From Brevibacterium sp. 239c (GTDB lineage: Bacteria; Actinomycetota; Actinomycetes; Actinomycetales; Brevibacteriaceae), in assembly GCF_900169365.1 (NCBI RefSeq), contig NZ_FXZH01000003.1, forward strand, positions 124,001 to 188,000: a stretch of DNA of 64,000 nt, given 5' to 3'. Position numbers and translations under genes: made by a program. Position 1 is the stretch's first letter, and every line of letters starts with the position of its first letter. Under the pieces are notes generated by a model that was given only the letters and a program-made list of their open reading frames with translations, ran no database searches and was not told the DNA's origin. Below are positions 46,119-55,047 of the stretch, one piece after another.

Positions 46119-46994
46119 TCAGGGTCTGGTTTGGACCGTGATTCCGATGGTGCCGGATCCGACGTGGGCGGTGATGATGGTCGACAAGGTTCGAAATGTC
46201 GTCGGTAGGCCGGCCGCTTCGATCTTCTCGCGCAGCGTGACCACATCTGGGTGGGAGGGTTCACCGTCCGCGTGCTGGATCTCCACGTACACGTCCTGCT
46301 CATCGGAGGCGATCTCGGCTGCGGTTTCACCGGCTAAGGCAACCATGCGATCGAGTGCCTTCGTGCGGGTGCGGACCCTGGCGACAGGGGCCACGACACC
46401 GGCGTTGAGCCCGAGCACCGGAACGATCTGCAGGGCCCGGCCCAGCAGCGAGGACGCGGCACCGATGCGACCGCCTCGGCGCAGGTGTTCCAAGGTCTCT
46501 GGAGCGAATGCGGTTCGGGTCTCGCCGGCGCACCAGTCGGCGACGGTTCCGGCGATCGACGCCACATCGTGTCCCTGTGCGATTCCGGCGGCAGCGATCG
46601 CAAGTGCGCCGGCCAGTCCCGCCGAGGTGGTCCTGGAGTCCACAACGTTGATCAGCGAATCCTCGTGCGCAGCGGCGGCGACGGCCGAGTCACGTGTCCC
46701 GGAGAGCTCCCCCGACATGGTCACAGCGATGATCGCCTCAGCCCCATGGTCGAGCAGGGTTGAGTAGGCCTTGGTGAACTGAGCGGGAGTCGCCATGGAG
46801 GTCGACACCTCGGCGCCTTCGTCCATCTTCTGGCACAGGTGCCCCGGTTCAAGCTCGCCGTCTGCGAAGGCGACCCCTCCGACGAGCACCGTCAAGGGAA
46901 CGACGGCGAAGAGGTCACCGGTGATCTCGCGCAGCATGGATTCCTCGTCGTCCGACAGCTGTGCCGTCGAGTCGGTGACCAGGCCGATCTTCAT
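46119..46994 (-). CDS. DegV family protein (fatty-acid binding)
   Basis: DegV/FakB-type protein of 291 aa; family members bind fatty acids and in some bacteria present them to a kinase. Typical motifs are IGLVTDSTAQLSDDE, VSTSMATPAQFTKAYSTLL, AIIAVTMSGELSGTRDSAV and VVDSRTTSAGLAGAL. ATG 46994 overlaps the UDP-glucose dehydrogenase stop as ATGA, so the two are translationally coupled. No FakA kinase is nearby. Next to comEA, as in other actinobacteria. Confidence 0.92.
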   Translation of the reverse strand: MKIGLVTDSTAQLSDDEESMLREITGDLFAVVPLTVLVGGVAFADGELEPGHLCQKMDEGAEVSTSMATPAQFTKAYSTLLDHGAEAIIAVTMSGELSGTRDSAVAAAAHEDSLINVVDSRTTSAGLAGALAIAAAGIAQGHDVASIAGTVADWCAGETRTAFAPETLEHLRRGGRIGAASSLLGRALQIVPVLGLNAGVVAPVARVRTRTKALDRMVALAGETAAEIASDEQDVYVEIQHADGEPSHPDVVTLREKIEAAGLPTTFRTLSTIITAHVGSGTIGITVQTRP

Positions 46995-48298
46995 GGTCGG
47001 CCCAGCGCCCGATACGTCCAGCCGGCCGCGCGCCACACCTGCGGTGTCAGCACATTCCTGCCATCGATGAGGAGCTTGTCTGCCACCAGCGACGCTGTGG
47101 CCACCGGATCAAGATCCCGGTACTCCTGCCACTCCGTCAGCAGCAGCACAGCATCGGCGCCGGCCAGAGCCTGCGAGGTATCAGCCACATAGTTGAGTTC
47201 GGGGAAGGTCTTGGCCGCATTGTCGATCGCCTGCGGATCCGTCACCGTCACCACACCGCCCTGGGTCGCGATCAGACGCGCCACAGCCAGAGCAGGCGAA
47301 TCCCGGACATCGTCGCTGTTGGGTTTGAACGCGGCGCCGAGGACCGTGACCTTCTTCCCGATGAATGACCCGTCCAAGGTATCCCGGGCAATGTCGACCA
47401 TGCGCACACGGCGTCGCATGTTGATCGAGTCGATCTCCCGCAGGAACGCCACCGCCTGATCGGCACCCAGTTCACCGGCACGGGCCATGAAGGCACGGAT
47501 GTCCTTGGGCAGGCAACCGCCGCCGAAGCCGAGCCCGGCGTTGAGGAACTTCCGTCCGATGCGATCATCCATCCCGATCGCATCCGCCAGCTGGGTGACG
47601 TCGGCCCCCGATGCCTCGCACAGCTCCGCCATCGCATTGATAAATGAGATCTTCGTGGCCAAGAATGAGTTCGCCGCGGTCTTGACCAGCTCGGCGGTCG
47701 CGAAGTCTGTGATCATGCGCGGCGTCTCTTCGGCCAGCATGGTCGCATACACCTCGTCGAGGCCAGCAGTGGCCTGTTCACCGGCCTGCCCATCTGCGAC
47801 ACCGTAGACCAGGCGGTTGGGGTGCAGCGTGTCCTCCACAGCATGACCTTCCCGCAGGAACTCGGGATTCCACATCAGGGTTGCTCCCGCGGGAGCCAGC
47901 AGAGCGGCCAAACGTTCTGCAGTACCGACAGGAACGGTGGACTTACCCACAACCACCGACGTCGAAGTCAGATACGGAATCAGCGAATTCGCTGCCGCAT
48001 CGACGTAGGTGACATCGGCTGCGAACTCTCCCGGCTTCTGTGGGGTTCCGACACACACGAAATGGATCCGCGAGTCCGCGACACGCGAGACGTCTGTGGT
48101 GAATTCGAGACTGCCGAGGTTCTGACCCTTCACCAGCAATTCACTCAGCCCCGGCTCGAAGAAGGGCGGCCGACCAGAGGTCAGCGCCGCCACCTTGTCA
48201 GCGTCGACATCGACGCCGACTACCTCGTGTCCCAGTGATGCCATAGCCGCCGCGTGAACAGCGCCCAGGTATCCGCACCCGATGACTGAAATCTTCAA
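46991..48298 (-). CDS. ugd: UDP-glucose 6-dehydrogenase family protein
   Basis: NAD-dependent oxidation of UDP-glucose (or a related UDP-sugar) to the uronic acid, supplying precursors for surface polysaccharides; 435 aa. The N-terminal Rossmann fold is ISVIGCGYLGAVHAAAMASLGHEV, with the catalytic Cys in GFGGGCLPKDIRAF, central NPEFLREGHAVED and C-terminal GAAFKPNSDDVRDSPAL. The start is TTG 48298, preceded by GGAGA at 8 nt. A TATAGT (about 60 nt upstream) could be the promoter. No glycosyltransferases adjoin, so the polysaccharide served is unknown. Confidence 0.92.
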   Translation of the reverse strand: MKISVIGCGYLGAVHAAAMASLGHEVVGVDVDADKVAALTSGRPPFFEPGLSELLVKGQNLGSLEFTTDVSRVADSRIHFVCVGTPQKPGEFAADVTYVDAAANSLIPYLTSTSVVVGKSTVPVGTAERLAALLAPAGATLMWNPEFLREGHAVEDTLHPNRLVYGVADGQAGEQATAGLDEVYATMLAEETPRMITDFATAELVKTAANSFLATKISFINAMAELCEASGADVTQLADAIGMDDRIGRKFLNAGLGFGGGCLPKDIRAFMARAGELGADQAVAFLREIDSINMRRRVRMVDIARDTLDGSFIGKKVTVLGAAFKPNSDDVRDSPALAVARLIATQGGVVTVTDPQAIDNAAKTFPELNYVADTSQALAGADAVLLLTEWQEYRDLDPVATASLVADKLLIDGRNVLTPQVWRAAGWTYRALGRP

Positions 48299-48379
48299 TC
48301 CGTGTTCTCCCTGCTTCGTCCCGGCATTTCAGCCACACTATATGCCACTAGGTTCCACGATATCTGCAGGTTGAAACAG

Positions 48380-48385
48380 TACCCT
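48380..48385 (+). promoter_or_regulatory. Candidate -10 box TACCCT for the 48.4-kb gene, leaderless spacing
   Basis: TACCCT ends 7 nt before the GTG at 48393 and fits TAnnnT. No ribosome-binding site precedes the GTG. Weaker than the other leaderless candidates. Confidence 0.35.
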
Positions 48386-48392
48386 TGGAATT

Positions 48393-49088
48393 GTGAAGCG
48401 TTTCTTGGATTTCCTGACCAACTCACCGGCGGCGGTGACATTCGCGGTGCTCAGCGTGCTGGGCATCGTCCTCTTCGCTGTGCCCGGACTCCACCCCTTC
48501 GCCTGGATCATCGGCCTGATTCTGTGCCTCGGAGTCATCATCGCCTTGCTCATGTTCCATGGCGAGTGGCGGCGGGCACAGATACAGATCGATTCTCTGC
48601 GCCAGCTGTTGAGCACCGAACGTGGGCGTCTCGATACCCTGGGTCTGACTCCTGTCGACGAAGACGTCACTGCGCTGCCCGACGAAGAGCGTGCGCGGCG
48701 GATCCTGGGCCTGCTCCCGGATTCTGCGGGCCTGGTGCAGTCGCTGCGTCTGGATGCGACTTACGGGACGCTCGAGGTTGACGAACTCGAGCCGCTGCAC
48801 ACGTTCCGGAAGGAATTCGCGAAGTCCAGCTTCGACAACCCGCGTTCCCACACAGCGTTCATGGATCTCTACCGTGCCGCCGAAGCTCTGTCGATCTGGG
48901 TGAATGAGGAGACTCGCCAGCTTGCCGACGATAAGTCGAAGCGAGAGATCCGTCCCGGAGATTCCCGCAAAGGCGGCTGGAGAGAGTACACGGAGGCTCG
49001 CAGCCGCGGCGAGAGCCTGGGCGACAAGTTCGTCTCCGCCCGGTGGGAATTCAACCAAACAGCCCTGGAGCTCGGACTCGTCGCCTAA
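48393..49088 (+). CDS. Hypothetical membrane-anchored protein
   Basis: Protein of 231 aa that I do not recognise. The N-terminus holds two predicted membrane helices (AVTFAVLSVLGIVLFAVPGL and FAWIIGLILCLGVIIALLMF) with a short turn between. After a charged amphipathic stretch (WRRAQIQIDSLRQLLSTERG), a soluble, probably helical cytoplasmic domain of about 150 aa follows, rich in Arg, Glu and Leu, ending REYTEARSRGESLGDKFVSARWEFNQTALELGLVA. GTG start, probably leaderless. Divergent from UDP-glucose dehydrogenase. No domain-based function can be given. Confidence 0.8.
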   Translation: MKRFLDFLTNSPAAVTFAVLSVLGIVLFAVPGLHPFAWIIGLILCLGVIIALLMFHGEWRRAQIQIDSLRQLLSTERGRLDTLGLTPVDEDVTALPDEERARRILGLLPDSAGLVQSLRLDATYGTLEVDELEPLHTFRKEFAKSSFDNPRSHTAFMDLYRAAEALSIWVNEETRQLADDKSKREIRPGDSRKGGWREYTEARSRGESLGDKFVSARWEFNQTALELGLVA

Positions 49089-49184
49089 GGCGAATTGAAC
49101 TGAGAACCACGATGGCGACGGACTCGTATCGAGTCCGTCGCCATCAGTGTCAGCAGCGTTACCGAGTCAGTGCCGGCTACCGGG

Positions 49185-50018
49185 TCAGTGGCGAATCCAC
49201 CACGAATCGGTCGGTGTCACCGGTGTGCGACGTTTGTGTTCGGAGGCACGGTATTTCTCAACGAGTGCCGAAGCAGCAGCCTTATCGATGTCCTTGCCCT
49301 CGAGGAAGTCATCGATCTGGTCATAGCTGAGACCCAAAGACGACTCGTCGGTCTGGCCCGGTGCATCATCGAGCAGGTCCGCTGTGGGAACTTTGCGAAC
49401 CAGGTGCTCGGGAGCGCCGAGGTGGTCAAGCAGCGCTCGTCCTTGTCGCTTATTCAGTCCTGCCAGCGGCACAACATCGGCGGCACCGTCACCGAATTTG
49501 GTGAAGAAGCCGGTCACGGCCTCTGCCGCATGATCGGTGCCCGCGACGAGGAGACGCTTCTCCCCTGCCAGCTCGAACTGCGCGATCATGCGCATCCGTG
49601 CCTTGACGTTGCCCTTGCCGAAGTCGGTGATGGCGTCTCCGGTCGCGCTGGCATATTCGGCCGCCGCAGCGTCGGTGGCCGAACCGATGTTGATGACGAC
49701 CTCATGGTCGGCTCGGATGAACTCCAGCGCACTCTGAGCGTCATCCTCATCGGTCTGCACATGATGAGGCAAGCGGATCGCCCAGAATTCGGCGTTCGCT
49801 CCCCTCCTGCGCAGCTCCTCGACCGCTAACTGGCACAGTCGTCCGGCCAAGGTGGAGTCCTGCCCACCACTGATGCCCAAGGTCAGACCCTTGACTCCGG
49901 TAGTCAGGATGTATTCGGCCAGGAATTCGACACGACGAGCGACTTCCGTTGCCGGATCTATTGTCGGCCTCACACCCAGGGTGTGCCGGATTTCGTCCCG
50001 TGTGGCTTCCATTGACAT
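49185..50018 (-). CDS. nadE: NH3-dependent NAD+ synthetase
   Basis: Last step of NAD biosynthesis: adenylation and amidation of deamido-NAD with ammonia, 277 aa. The PP-loop is LGISGGQDSTLAGRL, and GKGNVKARMRMIAQFELA, GTDHAAEAVTGFFTKFGDGAADV and LVRKVPTADLLDD are typical. It lacks a glutaminase domain, so it uses free ammonia. ATG start at 50018. It lies 33 bp downstream of leuS on the same strand and may share its transcript. Confidence 0.95.
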   Translation of the reverse strand: MSMEATRDEIRHTLGVRPTIDPATEVARRVEFLAEYILTTGVKGLTLGISGGQDSTLAGRLCQLAVEELRRRGANAEFWAIRLPHHVQTDEDDAQSALEFIRADHEVVINIGSATDAAAAEYASATGDAITDFGKGNVKARMRMIAQFELAGEKRLLVAGTDHAAEAVTGFFTKFGDGAADVVPLAGLNKRQGRALLDHLGAPEHLVRKVPTADLLDDAPGQTDESSLGLSYDQIDDFLEGKDIDKAAASALVEKYRASEHKRRTPVTPTDSWWIRH

Positions 50019-50051
50019 ATGTATTCAACCCTTCCGGGCAGACGCCGTGTC

Positions 50052-52976
50052 TCAGGCGTCGGGGACGATATTGACCAGTTTGGGCGCGCGCACGATGACC
50101 TTGCGCACCCCGGCCCCGTCGAGTGCCTTGAGCGCATTCGGCGATTCCAGTGCCAGCTCCTCCAGGTCCTCGGCCGAGATCTCGGGGTCGACCTCGAGTC
50201 GTGCACGCACCTTGCCCTTGACCTGGACGACACAGGTGACCTGGTCGGCGACCAGATGCTGCGGGTCGGCGGCCGGGAACGTCGCATAGGTCAGAGTTGA
50301 GGTGTGGCCCAGTTTGGCCCACAGCTCCTCGGCCAGGTGCGGCGCGAAGGGCGAGAGCATGATGGTCAGCGGCTCCAACACATCTGCCGTGACTCCGCCC
50401 TGCTTCGTGGCGTGGTTCGTGAGCACGATCAGCTTCGAGATCGCGGTGTTGAAACGCAGATGGTCCATGTCGTCACGGACGCCGTCGATGACCTGGTGGA
50501 GCACCTTGAGCGTCTCAGGTTCGGCCATGCCGTCCCTGATCGCCGACTCGCCGGTGGTCTCGTCCACGAACAGACGCCACACACGCTGCAGGAACCGCTG
50601 CGCACCGACGACGGCACGCGTCTCCCAGGGACGAGCCTGTTCGATCGGTCCCATCGACATCTCATAGACACGGAACGTGTCAGCACCGTACTCGTCATAC
50701 ATCTCATCGGGCGAGACCGAGTTCCTCAGTGATTTGCCGATCTTGCCGTATTCACGGTTGACCTGTGCACCCTCGTACCAGAAGGTCGACTCACCGTTGC
50801 CATCTGTCTTCTCCTCCACCTCGGCGGCGGGGACATAGACGCCGCGTGAGTCGGTGTAGGCGTAGGCCTGGATGTAGCCCTGATTGACCAGACGGTGGAA
50901 CGGTTCCGACGATGAGACATGGCCGAGGTCGAACAGGATCTTGTGCCAGAAGCGAGCGTAGAGCAAGTGCAGAACCGAGTGCTCGGCACCGCCCACGTAG
51001 AGGTCGGCACCGCCGCGCGGCTTGGATTCGCGTGGGCCCATCCAGTACTTCTCGTTGTCCGGGTCCACGAGACGTTCGCTGTTGTGCGGGTCGGCGTAGC
51101 GCAGCTGGTACCAGGACGATCCGGCCCAGTTGGGCATCGTGTTCGTCTCGCGGTAATACTTCTGCGGACCATCACCCAGGTCGAGTTCGACCTCGACCCA
51201 GTCGCGGTTGCGCCCCAAAGCAGGCTCCGGATTGCTGTCTGCATCATCGGCGGCAAACGTCCGCGGAGCGAAGTCGTCGACCTCGGGCAGCCCTACCGGC
51301 AACATGGAGTCGGGCAGGGCAATCGGCGTTCCGGCCTCGTTGTAGACGATTGGGAACGGTTCGCCCCAATAGCGCTGGCGGGAGAACAGCCAGTCGCGCA
51401 GTCGGTACTGAGTCGACTCGGTGGCCAGCCCCTTCTGGGCCAGCCATTCGGTGATCGTCGCCTTCGCCGCGTCGACTTCGAGACCGTTGATGTCGATCTC
51501 GTCGTTGGCGGAGTTGGTCATCACCCCGGTCCCTGTGTAGGGCTTGTCCTCATCGTGATCGGCCGGGGGCGTAACGGTGCGCACATACGGCAGTCCGAAT
51601 GATTTCGCGAAGTCCCAGTCGCGGGTATCTTCGGCCGGAACGGCCATGATCGCGCCGGTTCCGTAACCCATCAGCACATAGTCGGCAACGAAGACAGGAA
51701 TCTGCTTCCCGGTCGCGGGATTGATCGCATAGGACCCGGTGAAGATTCCGGTCTTGTCTTTGCTCTGCTGACGATCCGCATCGGTCTTCGCCGCTGCTTC
51801 GCGCTGGTAGGCGGCGATCGCCTCGACGGGGGTGGGCTGACCGCCGCGCCACGACTCGGGAGTCTGCTCGCCCCACTCAGCGGCTGTGAGTGCGGCAACC
51901 TGCGGATGCTCTGGGCTGAGCACGAGGTAGGTGGCACCGAAGAGGGTGTCGGGACGAGTCGTGTAGACCTCGAGCTGCGCATCCGAGGCGGCCACGGGCA
52001 GGCGCAGCAGGGCACCCTTCGAGCGGCCGATCCAATTGACCTGCATGCTGCGCACTGCCGAGGGCCAGTCAAGGCCGTCCAGATCGTCGATGAGGCGATC
52101 GGCATAGGCGGTGATGCGCATGTTCCACTGCCGCAGGCGGCGGGTGTAGACAGGGAAGTTGCCCCGCTCGGAGAGGCCTTCGGCCGTGACTTCCTCGTTG
52201 GCGAGCACGGTGCCCAGCCCCGGACACCAATTGACCGGGGACTCAGAGACATAGGCCAAGCGGTAGTCCTGCAGGATGGCCTCCTGCTCGGACGGACTCA
52301 GCTCCGACCAGGGACGGGAGTCAGGGGTCTGTTTGGCTCCCTGCTCGAACTTCTCGATCAGCGTGGTGATCGGCCGAGCGGCGCCGACAGAGTCTTCGCC
52401 TTCGGTGCTCGCCTCCGGGTCATACCAGGAGTTGAAGATCTGCAGGAAGATCCACTGGGTCCACCGCACGAACTCATCGTCGGTGGTCGCGAAGCTGCGG
52501 CGAGCGTCATGGGCCAGACCCAGCCGACGCAGCTGTCGTGTCATGTTCTTGATGTTCGCATCCGTCGTGATGCGTGGGTGCTGGCCCGTCTGGACTGCGT
52601 ATAGGTCGGCGGGCAGACCGAAGGCGTCATAGGACAGTGCGTGCATGACATTGTGCCCGCGCATCCGCTGATAGCGGCCGTAGACGTCCGTGCCCAAGTA
52701 GCCCAGAGGGTGACCGACGTGCAGCCCCGCCCCTGACGGGTAGGGGAACATGTCCATGATGTAGAGGGACTCACGCTCGCCGAGGGCCTCTGGCGGACCA
52801 TATGCAGAGTCCGAATCCTGTTGACCGAGACCTCCAACAGCCTGGCTCAGATCACCGGTTGGGTTCGGGGCGTGGAATGTTCCCGCCTGTTCCCATGTGT
52901 GCTGCCATGACTTCTCGATTTTCTCGGCCAGCACCGCATCGTAGCGGAAACCGGTCTCCTCAGGATTCGTCGTCAT
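50052..52976 (-). CDS. leuS: Leucyl-tRNA synthetase
   Basis: Class Ia synthetase with CP1 editing domain, 974 aa. The HIGH-type motif is HVGH in YPSGAGLHVGHPLGY. The KMSKS-type motif reads KIGKS in YGKIGKSLRNSVSPDE, a variant of the actinobacterial KMGKS. The editing domain has TTRPDTLFGATYLVLSPEHP and GTGAIMAVPAEDTRDWDFA. The C-terminal domain is complete (QVKGKVRARLEVDPEISAEDLEELAL). ATG 52976 is preceded by GAAGGAAGG. Divergent from the acyl-CoA synthetase gene. Confidence 0.97.
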   Translation of the reverse strand: MTTNPEETGFRYDAVLAEKIEKSWQHTWEQAGTFHAPNPTGDLSQAVGGLGQQDSDSAYGPPEALGERESLYIMDMFPYPSGAGLHVGHPLGYLGTDVYGRYQRMRGHNVMHALSYDAFGLPADLYAVQTGQHPRITTDANIKNMTRQLRRLGLAHDARRSFATTDDEFVRWTQWIFLQIFNSWYDPEASTEGEDSVGAARPITTLIEKFEQGAKQTPDSRPWSELSPSEQEAILQDYRLAYVSESPVNWCPGLGTVLANEEVTAEGLSERGNFPVYTRRLRQWNMRITAYADRLIDDLDGLDWPSAVRSMQVNWIGRSKGALLRLPVAASDAQLEVYTTRPDTLFGATYLVLSPEHPQVAALTAAEWGEQTPESWRGGQPTPVEAIAAYQREAAAKTDADRQQSKDKTGIFTGSYAINPATGKQIPVFVADYVLMGYGTGAIMAVPAEDTRDWDFAKSFGLPYVRTVTPPADHDEDKPYTGTGVMTNSANDEIDINGLEVDAAKATITEWLAQKGLATESTQYRLRDWLFSRQRYWGEPFPIVYNEAGTPIALPDSMLPVGLPEVDDFAPRTFAADDADSNPEPALGRNRDWVEVELDLGDGPQKYYRETNTMPNWAGSSWYQLRYADPHNSERLVDPDNEKYWMGPRESKPRGGADLYVGGAEHSVLHLLYARFWHKILFDLGHVSSSEPFHRLVNQGYIQAYAYTDSRGVYVPAAEVEEKTDGNGESTFWYEGAQVNREYGKIGKSLRNSVSPDEMYDEYGADTFRVYEMSMGPIEQARPWETRAVVGAQRFLQRVWRLFVDETTGESAIRDGMAEPETLKVLHQVIDGVRDDMDHLRFNTAISKLIVLTNHATKQGGVTADVLEPLTIMLSPFAPHLAEELWAKLGHTSTLTYATFPAADPQHLVADQVTCVVQVKGKVRARLEVDPEISAEDLEELALESPNALKALDGAGVRKVIVRAPKLVNIVPDA

Positions 52977-53049
52977 TACCTTCCTTCACTGGCTGGGCGT
53001 GAGCGGGTTTTGACCATCGTACTCTGAACATTCCCTGCTTCGACTTGGC

Positions 53050-53055
53050 TAGACT
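53050..53055 (+). promoter_or_regulatory. Candidate -10 box TAGACT upstream of the acyl-CoA synthetase
   Basis: TAGACT lies about 110 nt before the ATG at 53167, which has its own Shine-Dalgarno site. It would give a long leader. No consensus -35 is seen at the right spacing. Confidence 0.3.
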
Positions 53056-53166
53056 GCGAGACAGAGGTGTGACGAGGGTTTGAGCTTCCAAACGTGAGCG
53101 ATTTCACCTCACAACGCCGGACCAGTAAGATAACCGGGCAGTAACTTATGCCACGAAGGAGAGCTC

Positions 53167-54975
53167 ATGAGCCAGGCGACAATGCCTCAATCCACAACCC
53201 CGGTTGTCGACTTCAAGGTCGACACGGCATCATCTACGACCGATATCTTCCTTGCGAAGGTCGCCGAGGACCCGAATCTGCCGCTGGTGGCCAAACCAGT
53301 TGAGAACAGCTGGGACGAAGTCACCGCCGGTGAATTCCTCACCCAGGTCCGAACAGCGGCCAAGGGGCTCATCGCATCCGGAGTCGAGGTCGGAGACCGG
53401 ATCGCAATCTTCGGACCCACCTCCTTCGAATGGACTCTCAGTGATTACGCCGTGTGGTTCGCGGGCGGAATCTCCGTACCCTTCTACGACACATCCTCAG
53501 AAGATCAGCTCGCCTGGATGATCAAGGACGCGGCCGTCGAACGTGGCCTCGTCAGCACTCGTGAGCACGCCGACCGGGTCGAAGCCGCCGCGGCCGCCGC
53601 TGGAGTCGCCACACCACAGCTGTGGGTCTGGGACCAGGGCGCGTTCTCCGAACTCGAAACCACCGGGCGACAGATCAGCGACGACGCCCTCGAAGCCGCA
53701 CGCTCGCAGGTCACCAGCGAAACAGCCGCCACCCTCATCTACACCTCCGGCACCACAGGCAAACCCAAGGGCTGTGTTCTTACGCATGGGAACTTCGTCC
53801 AGACCGTCCAGGCTGCTCAGGAGCAGATCCCGGAGGTCTTCACCGGAGGCATGCGCGCGCTGCTGTTCCTGCCACAGGCACATGTCTTTGCTCGCTTCAT
53901 CGAGGTCCTTTCGATCAGCTCCGGCGCTGTGCTGGCCCACCAGTCCGACCTGACGAAGCTCACAGACGCTCTCGGCAGCTTCCGTCCATCGTTCATCCTC
54001 GGAGTCCCCCGCGTCTTCGAGAAGGTCTTCAACTCTGCACTGGCGCAGGCCCAATCCGGCGGCAAGGAGAAGATCTTCCGCCGCGCTGAGCAGGTCGCTG
54101 TCGCCTATTCCAGGGCCATGGATGCAGAGAAGATCCCAACCTCACTCAAACTCCAGCATGCACTCTTCGACAAGCTCGTGTACTCGAAGCTGCGTACGGT
54201 CATGGGCAACAACGTCCGTGCCGCGGTCTCCGGTGGCGGCCCGCTCGGCGCTCACCTCGGCCACTTCTTCCGGGGAATCGGCCTCGTCGTCCTCGAAGGT
54301 TACGGCCTGACGGAGACAACCGCCCCGATCACCGTGAATGTGCCGGAGAAGGCCAAAATCGGCACCGTCGGCGTTCCACTGCCCGGTGTCAGCGTAGCCA
54401 TCGCCCCCGATGGCGAGATCCTGGCCAAGGGCGTCCCTGTCTTCCGCGAATACTGGAACAACCCGAAGGCCACCGACAAGGAGTTCCACGGCGAATGGTT
54501 CGCCACCGGTGATCTCGGCTCTCTCGATGAGGACGGCTACTTGACGATCAATGGTCGCAAGAAGGAGCTCATCGTGACTTCGAGCGGCAAGAACATCGCC
54601 CCTGCACCACTCGAAGATGCCCTGCGTCGCCACCCGCTCATCGGCCAGCCCGTCGTCGTCGGTGACAACCGGAAGTTCATCTCCGCGCTCATCTTCCTCG
54701 ATTCGGAAATGTTGCCGACATGGCTGAAGAACCATGACCTGCCGCAGATGGACCTGCGCCAGGCATCGGCAGACGAAACCGTGCGGGCCACCATCGAAAA
54801 GGCCGTCGAGAACGTCAACAGAACCGTGTCACGGGCGGAGGGCATCAAGAAGTTCACCATCCTGCCCGTTGAGCTCACCGAAGACAACGGCTACCTATCG
54901 GCCAAGCAATCGGTCAAGCGTCACCTCGTCAGCAAGGACTTCGCAGCCGACATCGACGGGCTCTACACCGACTGA
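53167..54975 (+). CDS. Long-chain fatty-acid-CoA ligase (AMP-binding)
   Basis: Adenylate-forming enzyme that activates long-chain fatty acids as acyl-CoA, 602 aa, of the FadD15 kind. The P-loop-like motif TLIYTSGTTGKPKGCVLTHGNF is at about residues 188-209, GYGLTETTAPIT at about 378-389, and the hinge/C-terminal signature TGDLGSLDEDGYLTINGRKKELIVTSSGKNIAPAPLE at about 444-480. ATG 53167 follows AAGGAGAG. Fatty acid specificity cannot be read. Its neighbour 72 bp downstream in the same direction encodes a GST-like reductase. Confidence 0.94.
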   Translation: MSQATMPQSTTPVVDFKVDTASSTTDIFLAKVAEDPNLPLVAKPVENSWDEVTAGEFLTQVRTAAKGLIASGVEVGDRIAIFGPTSFEWTLSDYAVWFAGGISVPFYDTSSEDQLAWMIKDAAVERGLVSTREHADRVEAAAAAAGVATPQLWVWDQGAFSELETTGRQISDDALEAARSQVTSETAATLIYTSGTTGKPKGCVLTHGNFVQTVQAAQEQIPEVFTGGMRALLFLPQAHVFARFIEVLSISSGAVLAHQSDLTKLTDALGSFRPSFILGVPRVFEKVFNSALAQAQSGGKEKIFRRAEQVAVAYSRAMDAEKIPTSLKLQHALFDKLVYSKLRTVMGNNVRAAVSGGGPLGAHLGHFFRGIGLVVLEGYGLTETTAPITVNVPEKAKIGTVGVPLPGVSVAIAPDGEILAKGVPVFREYWNNPKATDKEFHGEWFATGDLGSLDEDGYLTINGRKKELIVTSSGKNIAPAPLEDALRRHPLIGQPVVVGDNRKFISALIFLDSEMLPTWLKNHDLPQMDLRQASADETVRATIEKAVENVNRTVSRAEGIKKFTILPVELTEDNGYLSAKQSVKRHLVSKDFAADIDGLYTD

Positions 54976-55047
54976 TCACGCCGCGGCGACGAGACGTAGG
55001 CTGGGGCCCAACGTGACAACTGAGGCACTTTCACGAAGGAGCAGACC

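Noticed and set aside
45110-46141. Long open frame antisense to comEA
   Set aside because: Shadow of a GC-rich real gene; its composition (Ser/Pro/Ala/Arg) is typical of antisense frames.
42783-46994. A complete natural-transformation system
   Set aside because: Only comEA and comEC are present, and these are retained in many actinobacteria without shown competence; no pilus, comFA or dprA genes are in the window.
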